Virus record (IMG/VR): IMGVR_UViG_3300009184_000001
Span: 1-64,000 of that record
Origin: a virus
Length of the DNA stretch: 64,000 nt
Reading direction: 5' to 3' (one strand)
Part shown: positions 35,619 through 44,296 of the stretch, in pieces
Position numbering within the stretch: the first letter of the stretch is position 1
Layout: every line of letters starts with the position of its first letter
Notes under the pieces: model-generated
Databases searched by the model: none
Told to the model about the DNA's origin: nothing
Seen by the model: the letters and a program-made list of their open reading frames with translations, nothing else
Made by a program: the position numbers and the translations under genes

Positions 35619-36916
35619 TATATAATCACCGTACTAGAACGAGCAGTAAAGAAATTCCCGCCTTTGATTTCGGTAACATCACCGGTAAAGTCATCTACTG
35701 TAGAAAGAGACCAGTAAGCACGTTCTGCCAGTCTAAGTGTCTGGTCCTTAGTAAACGACATTGTAAAGGTGTAATCTTTAGAAACGTTTGTTTCTACTTG
35801 CGCAGCTAAACCAGTTAATGACAAGACAGTTGTAGAAGTACCAGTAACAGTAAAAGTTGTGCCAGTAGGAGTGGCGTTACCAATAGTGTACACACCGTCT
35901 ACTGTGCTGTCTACACCAGTAATAACTACTGAGTTTCCTGTGGTCAAACCATGAGCAGCACTGGTAGTAATTGTGATAGTTCTATTTCCTGAAACTCTAG
36001 CTGCATTAGTGATTGTATCAATACCAGGAGCGTTTACAGAAAGAGTAAAGTCTTGAATTGCAAGTGCTGAGCCACGTTGGTTTAATAGTTTTGCTGTGAA
36101 TGACTTACCAGCAAAGTTGTCTATAATATCTAGTGAGGTACTGAACGAACGTCCTTGGTAGGCAGTAAACTCTCCACCATCAGTAGGCCAAGCAGTTGGC
36201 TTATCTCCATAGGTAGAGTGCTGGTCTGCAACTCTTTGTGGGAATGAACGGTCATCGACTTCTTGAGGCTTGTAAACAGGAATTAAACGTCCGGTAGCCT
36301 TAGAGATTCTGCGAAGACTAAATACGTCAATTTTATATAAGCCAACGCCTAATTGAACACAGAGTTCACGGTATTGGGTTTGACGAGTTTGAACCATCTC
36401 CATAAGCTGACGGAAACGTTCTGAACGAGGGATAGTAACCCCATCTGGAGCTTGGATGTCAATATCAAACGAGGCATCAGTGGCTAAAGTATAAAGAGCA
36501 ATAGTGGTAGCGTAAATAGCTACAGGGTATTCTTCAATAAAAGGAAGAGTAGAAATATCCATTTTACGGCCCAAGGAGTCTGTGTGTCCCGCAGAATGTT
36601 GGGTAATGGCGTCATTAACAATAGTAGTTAGTTCTGCTCCAGTAAAATAACGGTAATAGTTTCCGCTAACAGTAACTTCAGTCATGTCAGCCAGCACATC
36701 TGCTGTAACTAAAATACCAGTAGATTCTTCAACATAACTAGTAGAACTAATGTCGGTAGTTCCTGCATATACTATAACAGTAGTTGCATCTAAAGGAGCA
36801 TAGTGTAGTTTAAAACGGTTGGTTGTACCATCTGCAACGAACTTGGTTACGAAAGTTTTTCCAGCGTCGCCAAGTTCAAGGCGAACTCTGTCAATAAGGC
36901 TAGAAGTAGTAGCCAT
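35618..36916 (-). CDS. head-tail connector protein with inserted beta domain
   Basis: 432 aa. Start ATG at 36916 (SD GGAGG about 4 bases upstream); an alternative TTG lies just before it. The helical N-terminus (SLIDRVRLELGDAGKTFV ... FRQLMEMVQTRQTQYRELCV) fits a gp6-type connector. The C-terminal half holds a beta domain with AHGLTTGNSVVITGVDSTVD, the same phrase as in the J protein. It lies between the fibre locus and the capsid. Confidence 0.6.
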   Translation of the reverse strand: MATTSSLIDRVRLELGDAGKTFVTKFVADGTTNRFKLHYAPLDATTVIVYAGTTDISSTSYVEESTGILVTADVLADMTEVTVSGNYYRYFTGAELTTIVNDAITQHSAGHTDSLGRKMDISTLPFIEEYPVAIYATTIALYTLATDASFDIDIQAPDGVTIPRSERFRQLMEMVQTRQTQYRELCVQLGVGLYKIDVFSLRRISKATGRLIPVYKPQEVDDRSFPQRVADQHSTYGDKPTAWPTDGGEFTAYQGRSFSTSLDIIDNFAGKSFTAKLLNQRGSALAIQDFTLSVNAPGIDTITNAARVSGNRTITITTSAAHGLTTGNSVVITGVDSTVDGVYTIGNATPTGTTFTVTGTSTTVLSLTGLAAQVETNVSKDYTFTMSFTKDQTLRLAERAYWSLSTVDDFTGDVTEIKGGNFFTARSSTVII

Positions 36917-36977
36917 CAATCCTCCAAAGTCTTATATAACTATGTTCTCTTAAAAGTGTATAAAATTCATGGTAAAA

Positions 36978-37019
36978 GTCCGCCCTGCTGGTGAGGAGGG
37001 CGGGACCAGCAGGACGGAC
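36978..37019 (-). terminator. terminator after capsid-region unit, minus strand
   Basis: 14-bp stem with one mismatch: arm GTCCGCCCTGCTGG (36978-36991) pairs with CCAGCAGGACGGAC (37006-37019), 14-base loop. Read on the minus strand it is followed by TTTTACC. It separates the capsid unit from the connector gene. Confidence 0.75.
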
Positions 37020-37035
37020 AGATTGGGGAGGCGTA

Positions 37036-37404
37036 CTACTGACGCCAGACGTAACCAAGTTCTTCTAGATACTGTGCAAGAGCACGTGGTACCGAGTAGC
37101 GAACTCCAGCTTTAAAAGTATAGGAGTTTCCAACACCATAAGTCATATCTTCGATATCGTGGTGTGTACGGATAACAACCTTGTCGTTATTTACTGAGAC
37201 TCCAACTTCTTCAATTTCATCAATTAAAAGAGGTTGACTTGGATTCAATGGGTCAAACACATCATTCTCAAGGCTGATAGCCTCTGCCTGACGTGAAATG
37301 GAAATTTCATCTTTACGAGCAGCTAGTTCAGCTGCATTACGCTTTGCAGCATCTTCTGCTGCGCGTCCTGTTGTGTCCTGTGGACTAGTGGGTTTATTTG
37401 CCAC
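37036..37404 (-). CDS. small head protein (GTG start)
   Basis: 122 aa starting at a GTG (37404) with AAGGAG about 9 bases before it. An Ala/Lys/Asp-rich helical first half (AAEDAAKRNAAELAARKDEI) precedes a beta-rich C-terminus (TYGVGNSYTFKAGVRYSVPR). It directly follows the capsid gene, so a capsid-associated or head completion role is likely. Confidence 0.6.
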   Translation of the reverse strand: MANKPTSPQDTTGRAAEDAAKRNAAELAARKDEISISRQAEAISLENDVFDPLNPSQPLLIDEIEEVGVSVNNDKVVIRTHHDIEDMTYGVGNSYTFKAGVRYSVPRALAQYLEELGYVWRQ

Positions 37405-37432
37405 GATATTATTCTCCTTGTTATTTGTTTAT

Positions 37433-37465
37433 TTGTTTGTGTTGGGGGGCCCCGAAAGGCCCCCC
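37433..37465 (-). repeat. oriented 13-nt motif copy 2 with adjacent GGGGGGCC hairpin
   Basis: The hairpin GGGGGGCC (37444-37451) / GGCCCCCC (37458-37465) is followed on the minus strand by CCCAACACAAACA and then a purine-poor leader to the next gene's AAGGAG. No T-run follows the hairpin, so it is not a simple terminator. The motif is discussed in the findings. Confidence 0.65.
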
Positions 37466-37484
37466 TCGACGAAGGGTTTGGCTA

Positions 37485-38642
37485 TTAGTTGGTGTAAACC
37501 TTGTTGATAGCCTGGTCTGTGATGATACCTAGACCCCAGATGGCGTACCATGCTAGTGCGTGCTCACGACCAAAGTCTAGAACACCACCATCACGAAGCT
37601 CAACTGGAAGAGCGATTGCGTGACCAAATGCGTTGTCACCAATCATGATTGACTCGTATACATCCTTTGCAGGAGTAGTACCAGTCGAACCACCAGCAGG
37701 GTTAGGTGAAGCTGACCCAGTAGGGTTACCACCTGAACCAGGAGCAGTGTTAGCCTTAACAGCACCATTAGCGTATTCATACTGGTTGCTTGGAGCACCA
37801 GTTACAGAGGTGTAGTCAACAGCAGTAGACTGAGCAAGTAGCTTAACCTGAGTAGTCTCGATGAAGACTACGTCGTATAGACGACCAATCTCACCTAGCA
37901 TGAAGTTACCTGGAGCAGCGTACTTGGTTACTTCGATGAACTCTGGGTTCGAGCGAAGGTCACGAGACTGCTTAGGGTGGATGAACATAACGTAAGTCTC
38001 ACCAATTCTAGGAATGTTCTTAGAAGCAAGGGTAAGAGCTGAGTCCTTGATAGCACCAGTTGTCAACTTAAAACCACCAGTTAGTTCAGACAGGTTAGCT
38101 GCCAACTTACCTTCGTTGTAGTTAGCAAATCCGCTAGAAGTATCTGCGGAACCGTCAGCTTTCAATGTACGGTCATAACCAAAGGTCGCTGAAGTAGCAG
38201 CCGATAGTGTGTTGCGAGCCTGTACGTCAAGGTACTGTGCCATGTGGCGACCTAGCAAACGAGATGCAGAAGCCATGATGTCGTCGAACGAAGCGTTCAG
38301 TAGCAGTTCTGAAACTGCAACTGCGTAGCCGTGCTCTGCAACGGTGATAGCAATCTGCTCTGCGGTTAGAGCGTTGGTTGACATACGGACACCTTCAGTT
38401 AGTGGAGTTGGGTCCACGCTGAAGTTTTTGTAACGAAGGAAGTTAACACGCAGACCTGGTGAAACACCAAGCTCTGTCTTCTTAACTGCAAACTGCTCAA
38501 AACGAAGAATAGGCATCGCCTGGAACAGAATTTCCTTCGACCAGATGGTTTGAATAGCCTGTGAAAGCTGGCTATTTGAACCTGAATATGCGGTAGGCGC
38601 AGTAGCTAATGCCTGCGTACCTGTAACAGCAGAACCTGCCAT
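37485..38642 (-). CDS. major capsid protein
   Basis: 385 aa. HK97-fold style with features of the N4 gp56 group: AIQTIWSKEILFQAMPILRF, TPLTEGVRMSTNALTAEQIA, HGYAVAVSELLLNASFDDIM, and VMFIHPKQSRDLRSNPEF. The gene follows the scaffold gene and precedes a small head protein, the usual place for the capsid gene. No protease is apparent nearby. Confidence 0.85.
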   Translation of the reverse strand: MAGSAVTGTQALATAPTAYSGSNSQLSQAIQTIWSKEILFQAMPILRFEQFAVKKTELGVSPGLRVNFLRYKNFSVDPTPLTEGVRMSTNALTAEQIAITVAEHGYAVAVSELLLNASFDDIMASASRLLGRHMAQYLDVQARNTLSAATSATFGYDRTLKADGSADTSSGFANYNEGKLAANLSELTGGFKLTTGAIKDSALTLASKNIPRIGETYVMFIHPKQSRDLRSNPEFIEVTKYAAPGNFMLGEIGRLYDVVFIETTQVKLLAQSTAVDYTSVTGAPSNQYEYANGAVKANTAPGSGGNPTGSASPNPAGGSTGTTPAKDVYESIMIGDNAFGHAIALPVELRDGGVLDFGREHALAWYAIWGLGIITDQAINKVYTN

Positions 38643-38743
38643 TTTTTGCTCCTTTCAGAAGCGGTCGTTAGATTATTGTTTTAGGGGTGTTGCGGATTAT
38701 ATGGCTGTTATGAAACTTTTATAACAACGCATAACTTCCATAT

Positions 38744-39499
38744 TTATCCAAAGAGCCCTTGTCCACTGTTTTTACCTGAGCCAAGTAACTTAGCTCTATT
38801 CTTCGCATAGTCTGCCATTGACATGTTATTAATGTCATTAGGTGAATACGTACGTGAGTCCGAGTCGTTGTCGAGGGGTCCGGAAGCCGGGCTCGTAATA
38901 CGAGTTCCAGCCATTTCCTTGCGGCTCTGCTGTGCAACTTGCGCAACAGAATCGAAGATTTTCGCAGAGCGTTCTTTAAGACCAAGGATGCTCTGCTCAA
39001 TTTCATCCTTAGAATTACCAGAAATTAGGTCAACTAGTTCTGGAATAATATTATCGCGTTCTGTTTCCATACGCTGTTGGCGGTATGCCGATAGTTCCTG
39101 AAACTCACGCTCACGTTCAAGAAGAGCAAATGCCTTCTCACGTTCTTGGCGTTCAGAGTTAAGCTTTTCAGCCCACTCCTGCTCTTTAACCGCAAGTAGG
39201 TCACGAACTTCAAGTTCAGCCTCTTCTTGCTTCTTACGTTCTGCTACGGCCTGTGCTTCACGTGCTGCACGTTGTGCCTTACGTTCTGCGTCCTTAGCGT
39301 CACGCTCTTGCTTTTCATTACGAAGACTAGCAAGTTCTTCTTGTAGCTTCTCTACCTGAGGGTATAGCTTAGCCTTCTCCTGAGCACGCGCCTTTGCAAT
39401 ATCATCGGCACTGAACTGGTTCTGCACTGCTACCTCCTCAGCAAAAGCTGCATTAGTAATTGATTCAGTAGATTCTACTACTTCTAGGTTTTCATCCAT
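38744..39499 (-). CDS. capsid scaffolding protein
   Basis: 251 aa, acidic and strongly helical: a long Glu/Lys/Arg/Gln coiled coil (residues about 45-150, with KLQEELASLRNEKQERDAK) and a disordered C-terminus ending SGKNSGQGLFG. Composition, size and position between portal and capsid fit a scaffold that is removed before packaging. Confidence 0.8.
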   Translation of the reverse strand: MDENLEVVESTESITNAAFAEEVAVQNQFSADDIAKARAQEKAKLYPQVEKLQEELASLRNEKQERDAKDAERKAQRAAREAQAVAERKKQEEAELEVRDLLAVKEQEWAEKLNSERQEREKAFALLEREREFQELSAYRQQRMETERDNIIPELVDLISGNSKDEIEQSILGLKERSAKIFDSVAQVAQQSRKEMAGTRITSPASGPLDNDSDSRTYSPNDINNMSMADYAKNRAKLLGSGKNSGQGLFG

Positions 39500-39572
39500 T
39501 ATTATTCTCTTTTCATTCTCTTGGTCGTTTTCCGTATTAATGCCACATGACCTTGTCAGTCGTACTTATTAA

Positions 39573-39598
39573 GTAACATCATAATTATATTTTGTTAC
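39573..39598 (-). promoter_or_regulatory. candidate promoter with flanking inverted repeat upstream of scaffold gene
   Basis: A perfect TATAAT (39584-39589, minus strand) lies between GTAACA (39573-39578) and TGTTAC (39593-39598), an inverted repeat with a 14-base spacer. It lies in the 128-base gap between portal and scaffold. No good -35 is present, so any promoter would be unusual or regulated. Confidence 0.35.
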
Positions 39599-39627
39599 CT
39601 AATTAAATAATGCCTTAAACTAAAGCA

Positions 39628-41358
39628 TTAATCTTTGTCAACTTGTCTGCGTGCTGGAATTTGTGTTCCATACGCTCCAGCTACCAAAGAATTCCTTATT
39701 TCATCTTCACCCTGCAACTGCTCTTGAGCTACTGCTTGGTCTTCCTCTGCGGCTACTCCTGAGCCTTGAGGGCCTAGTTGACCGTCACCTAGTAAGTCTC
39801 CATTGCCCATCATCATTGGGTCCATAGGAGTAGCAGTGCCGTCAGGGCCTACCATCATTCCAGTTAAGTCCATAAGCTGCTTAGTAATTTGAGCCTTAAC
39901 AAGGTTAAGTGCACCTTCAGACTTAGCGTCCTCAATAAGTTCAGAACGAATCTCCTGCAGCTTTTCTTCAGGGAATTCTTCACCCAGAGCACGCAAAGCG
40001 CCTTCTTTAGACTCAAGACCCATAGACATTTTTTGCTGAAGTTCGTTCAACATAACAATCTTGTCTAGTGGTAGAGGCGGTTCAAAGTGAACATAGTTGC
40101 TGTATGTAATTGGGTCGTTAGGGTCAAGCTGAGGAAGTTGACCCTCTTTAATTGGCCCATCCTCTTCAGGATTATAAACCATAGTTTCTGGTTCTTTAAT
40201 AGCAAGGTTAAGAATAACAAGCTGGTTAATCTTTTCAATACCTTTACCGTATTGTGTGCTCTTCTGTGACCAACGGTTCATCAAAGGCTGGAACTGGATA
40301 GAAAGCGCAACACCGGAGGTATTCGAAATAGGCTGTGCTTGACCCAATGCAGACTCTGGAATGTTCATCATTTCGTGCATGGAGCGCTTTAATGTTTCAA
40401 GGTATTGTAGAGCACCCTGAATACCTGCACCGCCGCCTTCAAGGTTAAACACCTGGGCGTCTTTAGGTAGACCACCCCAAACCTTCTTAGCACCCTTTTC
40501 AAGGTTAGAAGCCTTAGCACCAACGATTACTGTAACAGGTGCAGCATGGTAGTTAATGATATCCGCGATGTCTGTAGAAATTTCGTTATATGCACGGTTG
40601 ATAGTAATGATATCGTGGGCATCAGCAAGGCCCCATGGAGAACCAGATACAGGGATGTTTGGGATATGTACTACAGGAATCATTCCCAGTGGGTTTGGGC
40701 GAGAGTCAATCAACTCATCATTAACGTATTCTTCAATGATGTCATCAGTAAGAATTTCAGTGTAAGTAAAGACCTGACGAGTTCCTTCTAGAGATGTGCC
40801 CCAGAAACGGTACTTCTGCTTAAATCTAAGCAATCTTTCGCGGTCGTGAGGATGGAACTCAGGGAAACAGAAAGCAGGGTTTAATGGAAGAATGCGTACG
40901 CGGCCAGGGTGGAAACGGCCAATGGTATCTTCCCAGGCTTCTTCGTAAGCTACTTTAACAAAGCAGTCACCAGTGATTCCACCAGTCTGTGCCATTTCAA
41001 ATAGGATACGTTGCTTATTGTTATCAAGTTCCCAAACACGTTCTAGACGGTCAGGAATAATAGCTTCAGTTGCTTTAGGGGAGCGAAAGTGCACTCCATT
41101 ACCAAAAGTAAATCTTGCTAGGTAATCAATGAAAGCACGGTAGTAATTTACCGAAATCTGCATTTCGCCTTGCTCACGGCGGTAACCCCAGTGATGCCCG
41201 AGGTACATCGCCCAGTTGAGCGAGTAACGGTTTAGACGAGGACCGTGAACCTCAAACTCTTCATCAGCAAGTTCTACAAGACCCAGAGGGGAGATGCTGA
41301 TTGTAAGGTCAGAAGAGGAAGCTCTATAGCTTGGTGGTGAAAAGTCTAAGAATGACAC
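39628..41358 (-). CDS. portal protein
   Basis: 576 aa. The body contains HHWGYRREQGEMQISVNYYR, the RAFIDYLARFTFGNG segment, a central NRAYNEISTDIADIINYHAA helix, VIVGAKASNLEKGAKKVWGG, and a C-terminal low-complexity Gln/Glu region. These fit SPP1-gp6-type portals. It sits right after the packaging genes in transcription order and forms the ring through which DNA enters the head. Confidence 0.85.
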   Translation of the reverse strand: MSFLDFSPPSYRASSSDLTISISPLGLVELADEEFEVHGPRLNRYSLNWAMYLGHHWGYRREQGEMQISVNYYRAFIDYLARFTFGNGVHFRSPKATEAIIPDRLERVWELDNNKQRILFEMAQTGGITGDCFVKVAYEEAWEDTIGRFHPGRVRILPLNPAFCFPEFHPHDRERLLRFKQKYRFWGTSLEGTRQVFTYTEILTDDIIEEYVNDELIDSRPNPLGMIPVVHIPNIPVSGSPWGLADAHDIITINRAYNEISTDIADIINYHAAPVTVIVGAKASNLEKGAKKVWGGLPKDAQVFNLEGGGAGIQGALQYLETLKRSMHEMMNIPESALGQAQPISNTSGVALSIQFQPLMNRWSQKSTQYGKGIEKINQLVILNLAIKEPETMVYNPEEDGPIKEGQLPQLDPNDPITYSNYVHFEPPLPLDKIVMLNELQQKMSMGLESKEGALRALGEEFPEEKLQEIRSELIEDAKSEGALNLVKAQITKQLMDLTGMMVGPDGTATPMDPMMMGNGDLLGDGQLGPQGSGVAAEEDQAVAQEQLQGEDEIRNSLVAGAYGTQIPARRQVDKD

Positions 41359-41600
41359 TACTTATCGTCCTTATCTTTACCCCGGTTGCGTGCCAGGACT
41401 TCTCTGCGGTGCTCTATAACCCTCTTCATTAGAGACTTACGTTCTGCAAGTTTTGCACTATCTTCAAACCTTCCGCCAAGTTCTAGGTAACGTTGGTGTA
41501 CCCAGTGGCTTGCTCCTGGAGAAGGATAGATTCTGTACTTAGCTTTAGCTTGGCCTACCACCATAGCGTAAAGCTTTTCATTCAAAGGTACCTCTGCCAT
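41358..41600 (-). CDS. small protein of the AKxKYxxYPSxxAxxWxxxxY type
   Basis: 80 aa. KAKYRIYPSPGASHWVHQRY resembles the KAKxKFDVYPSAYANxW pattern common in phage small proteins near portals. It overlaps the portal gene by one base (TAATG-type junction), suggesting coupling. Function unknown. Confidence 0.6.
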   Translation of the reverse strand: MAEVPLNEKLYAMVVGQAKAKYRIYPSPGASHWVHQRYLELGGRFEDSAKLAERKSLMKRVIEHRREVLARNRGKDKDDK

Positions 41601-41659
41601 AATTCTCCTCTAATCGAAGACACCCCGCCCTTGCGGGCAGGGGTCCATCGAAGCCCTAA

Positions 41660-42055
41660 TTAGTCCTGAACAACTGTTGCGTTAAGACGCATCATGCGTC
41701 CGCCCGAAACAACCTTGGTCTCTACAACCTGTTCAGCATTGTTTGAGAATGAGCCATGAGCAAATTCTCCTAGGAATGTTGGTGCCTCTGCCCAAGAAGC
41801 TGAACCTACGTGAGCACGCTCACCCATAGTTTCTTCAGCAGTCTTAGTGTGTACTGGTGCATTACGGTTTGGACGACCAGGAGCAGCAGCAAAGCCGCTC
41901 ATGATTCCAGTCTGAAACTCAGTTGGGACGTCAGTATCTGTAGCAAGACCTTCTTCAAAACGAAGAGGGCCACGACGCTCAGGGTTACCTGACATCTTCA
42001 TTTCATAGCCTTGAGGTGCGCGTTCAGGGAACTGTGGTTGTGGGGCGATACCCAT
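41660..42055 (-). CDS. head-module structural protein
   Basis: 131 aa from the ATG at 42055, chosen because AAAGGAGT lies about 6 bases upstream; the longer start at 42100 adds an unlikely hydrophobic peptide. Neutral, Gly/Pro-rich N-terminus (APQPQFPERAPQGYEMKMSG) and a beta-like C-terminus ending MMRLNATVVQD. Position between terminase and portal suggests a head or packaging accessory. Confidence 0.55.
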   Translation of the reverse strand: MGIAPQPQFPERAPQGYEMKMSGNPERRGPLRFEEGLATDTDVPTEFQTGIMSGFAAAPGRPNRNAPVHTKTAEETMGERAHVGSASWAEAPTFLGEFAHGSFSNNAEQVVETKVVSGGRMMRLNATVVQD

Positions 42056-42149
42056 GGGAACTCCTTTAAAGTTAAATTGGAAAGGAACTAGTATTTCCAA
42101 TATCTAGTTTGTCTGTTTTATCGAAATATTTCATAGTCAACTCAGATTT

Positions 42150-43811
42150 TTAGAAAAAAGCTGAATTTGATACTTCAATCTCTGGCATTACTAGTGACTG
42201 GGTTAGAGAACAAGCAATAGCTAAAGAGTCTACAAAGTCATCGTGGGCGTAGGATTCATCCGGAGCTTCGACTACAAAGTTTGGTCCTTTATATTTTATT
42301 TCAACATCTGTCATTTGTTGTATAAAACGTTTATGTACTCTTAGTCTACGTGTTTTTGCGTGGTTTGGGTAGCTAAGCGAACGTCTTTGTATTAAAGCTT
42401 GTAAATGTTTAAATCTTTTAGATTGTTCGCTCTGGCTAGAGGTTAAAGGGAATACATCTGAACGGCCTAATAATAGTTTAAGACGTTGGGCTACTGCGTC
42501 ACCAACACCATTGGCGTCTACTCCAACTGCAAGTACATCATAGTTAGAAAGGAAGTTTACTATTTGGAAGTATTGTTCTTCCCAGTCATCGCCTTGTATT
42601 TCAAGCCAGTTAAGGATTCGGTGGTCAAAATAGCCAAACTCATCGGGCCTGTCCCAGTCCACCCAGACAACTGTGACAACAGTGGAGTCCATTTTTCGAG
42701 CAGGGTCGATTCCGACCACAACAGGGGTTTTATGCCATGTCTTGACGAGCTCTTGAGATGTGTCACCAAGCTCATCCAATAAGGTAGTCGTAACAAACAT
42801 GCCTCGTTCAAGTAGCCATTTGCAGTTGTACGACATCTGGAACTCATCAGAATCTTCTCCAATTCTTAACATCTCTTGTTTAATAAACGTTTTATAGTTT
42901 GTGTTGACTTTAGATACATCTCTCCAGTCCCATTGGAAATGGTTCTGTCTTCTGCCTCGTTCAGTCTGTAATCTTTTATTTAGTTGAATCGCTTTATAGA
43001 AGTTGTTCTTAGAAGTTGTTGGGGTACCAGTCTTAACCATGATACCTGCGTAATACGCTAGCATAGGGGCAATAGACTTAGAAACAACAAAGTCATCAGC
43101 TTCTTGGCACTCATCAATAACGATAAGATGGAACGACTTAGATTCAATCTTAGCTCTAGGGTTAGCAGTCATCATTGTTATGCTACTGCCTGAGTTCTTT
43201 AGGCGTACCATTCTTGTTACACCACCAATTTTAGCAGCCTGGTCGTCAATCTCTGGGTCACCCAAAAGCTCTTGGGCACGTTCAGAAGTTAACCTACTAA
43301 CAGTTCTACCAAATAATGTTTCTGCCTGGCCTTCAGTAGGAGCAAACAATCCAACCCAAATACCATTTTTATATTTGTCTAACAACTCTGGGTAAAGTAT
43401 AGATAGCTTTGGAAGAAGCACCATAAGTGTGGATACTGTGTTAGCAATAGTTTCTGACTTACCAGACTGACGAGATGCTAGAGCGGTAATCTCATCACCC
43501 TTACCAATTAAGACAGACTCAATAATTCTTCTAGCTAATGGTTGCTGGTAATCATGAAGAGCATATCCTACTAGGCCTTCCATAAAGAGCATGATTTTAT
43601 CTACTAATCGGTCGATAAAGTCTTGAGAAAAGACATCTTCTTCTTTTTCGTCTTCTTCTTCATCTTCTTCAAGAGCCTCTAGATTACGATAAAACTCTGG
43701 GTCAATTTCTTCAAACTGAACTTCTTCATTGTCGTAGTCAATTTCTGGGTCTAAGTCCCATGCCGAGGAGTCAAACTCTTGTTCTTCTTCGTACTCTTCT
43801 TCGGAGTTCAT
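42150..43811 (-). CDS. terminase large subunit
   Basis: 553 aa. An acidic N-terminal tail (about residues 1-65) precedes the ATPase domain with Walker A ASRQSGKSET and Walker B HLIVIDECQEA. The nuclease part shows three acidic sites: VVGIDPARKMDST, LAVGVDANGVGDA and AHDDFVDSLAIACSL. It packages DNA through the portal and cuts it. No separate small terminase is obvious; the 77-aa gene directly upstream is a candidate. Confidence 0.9.
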   Translation of the reverse strand: MNSEEEYEEEQEFDSSAWDLDPEIDYDNEEVQFEEIDPEFYRNLEALEEDEEEDEKEEDVFSQDFIDRLVDKIMLFMEGLVGYALHDYQQPLARRIIESVLIGKGDEITALASRQSGKSETIANTVSTLMVLLPKLSILYPELLDKYKNGIWVGLFAPTEGQAETLFGRTVSRLTSERAQELLGDPEIDDQAAKIGGVTRMVRLKNSGSSITMMTANPRAKIESKSFHLIVIDECQEADDFVVSKSIAPMLAYYAGIMVKTGTPTTSKNNFYKAIQLNKRLQTERGRRQNHFQWDWRDVSKVNTNYKTFIKQEMLRIGEDSDEFQMSYNCKWLLERGMFVTTTLLDELGDTSQELVKTWHKTPVVVGIDPARKMDSTVVTVVWVDWDRPDEFGYFDHRILNWLEIQGDDWEEQYFQIVNFLSNYDVLAVGVDANGVGDAVAQRLKLLLGRSDVFPLTSSQSEQSKRFKHLQALIQRRSLSYPNHAKTRRLRVHKRFIQQMTDVEIKYKGPNFVVEAPDESYAHDDFVDSLAIACSLTQSLVMPEIEVSNSAFF

Positions 43812-44045
43812 CTATGCCCTTGTTTGTAGTTCTTTAATAATTGCAATAAGTGCCTCTGCACCTAACAGAGCTTCATCAAGAGAGTCTTGGCTTTTATTGC
43901 GCTGGTAGTGGGTTATTTCTTTTCCAATAACAAATAGTGCGTTCTCAACCCACATAACTAAATCAAGCGTCCCAATCCCAGATACCCTTTTCTGCAGTTT
44001 GCTGCTTGGCTGGTGTCCAGCCTTTTTCCTCTTGAAAATCTTCAT
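43812..44045 (-). CDS. small protein adjacent to terminase (possible small subunit or accessory)
   Basis: 77 aa, 1 base from the large terminase start. Basic N-terminus (MKIFKRKKAGHQPSSKLQKR) and a helical C-terminus (LLGAEALIAIIKELQTR). Its first 83 bases overlap the end of the 108-aa gene at 43963-44289; a later start (MWVEN at 43955) would remove the overlap but lacks a Shine-Dalgarno. Small terminase function is only a positional guess. Confidence 0.5.
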   Translation of the reverse strand: MKIFKRKKAGHQPSSKLQKRVSGIGTLDLVMWVENALFVIGKEITHYQRNKSQDSLDEALLGAEALIAIIKELQTRA

Positions 44046-44289
44046 CAGTTAGTACCCGTCCTTGTATAGCGTTATTTAGTGCCGACTCTTCGTCTATTTG
44101 TTTTCCAGTCCACATACCAAAGACTACTGCCTTATGAAAGGGTAGTCTAAAGATTAATGGAGTTGCTGTACGGAATGGCTCTTTAATTTCTTGAGTCCAT
44201 CCACGTACTACTAGTTTATACCCCCATTTTACAGGAAAGTCTATAAACTGTATAAATCTTTTAGTTCCGATGTCGTGTGTCCGAGGCAT
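43963..44289 (-). CDS. hypothetical protein in packaging module
   Basis: 108 aa from the ATG at 44289 (MPRTHDIGTKRFIQFIDFPV), favoured by AAGGA a few bases upstream and a clean 7-base gap to the upstream gene; a longer start at 44355 overlaps it. The C-terminus has NNAIQGRVLTDEDFQEEKGW and a W-D-W-D-A end. No recognised family. Confidence 0.55.
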   Translation of the reverse strand: MPRTHDIGTKRFIQFIDFPVKWGYKLVVRGWTQEIKEPFRTATPLIFRLPFHKAVVFGMWTGKQIDEESALNNAIQGRVLTDEDFQEEKGWTPAKQQTAEKGIWDWDA

Positions 44290-44296
44290 GTATTCC

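Noticed and set aside
42895-42910. Another partial motif match inside the terminase gene
   Set aside because: Only the central ACACAAAC is shared, and it is coding sequence.
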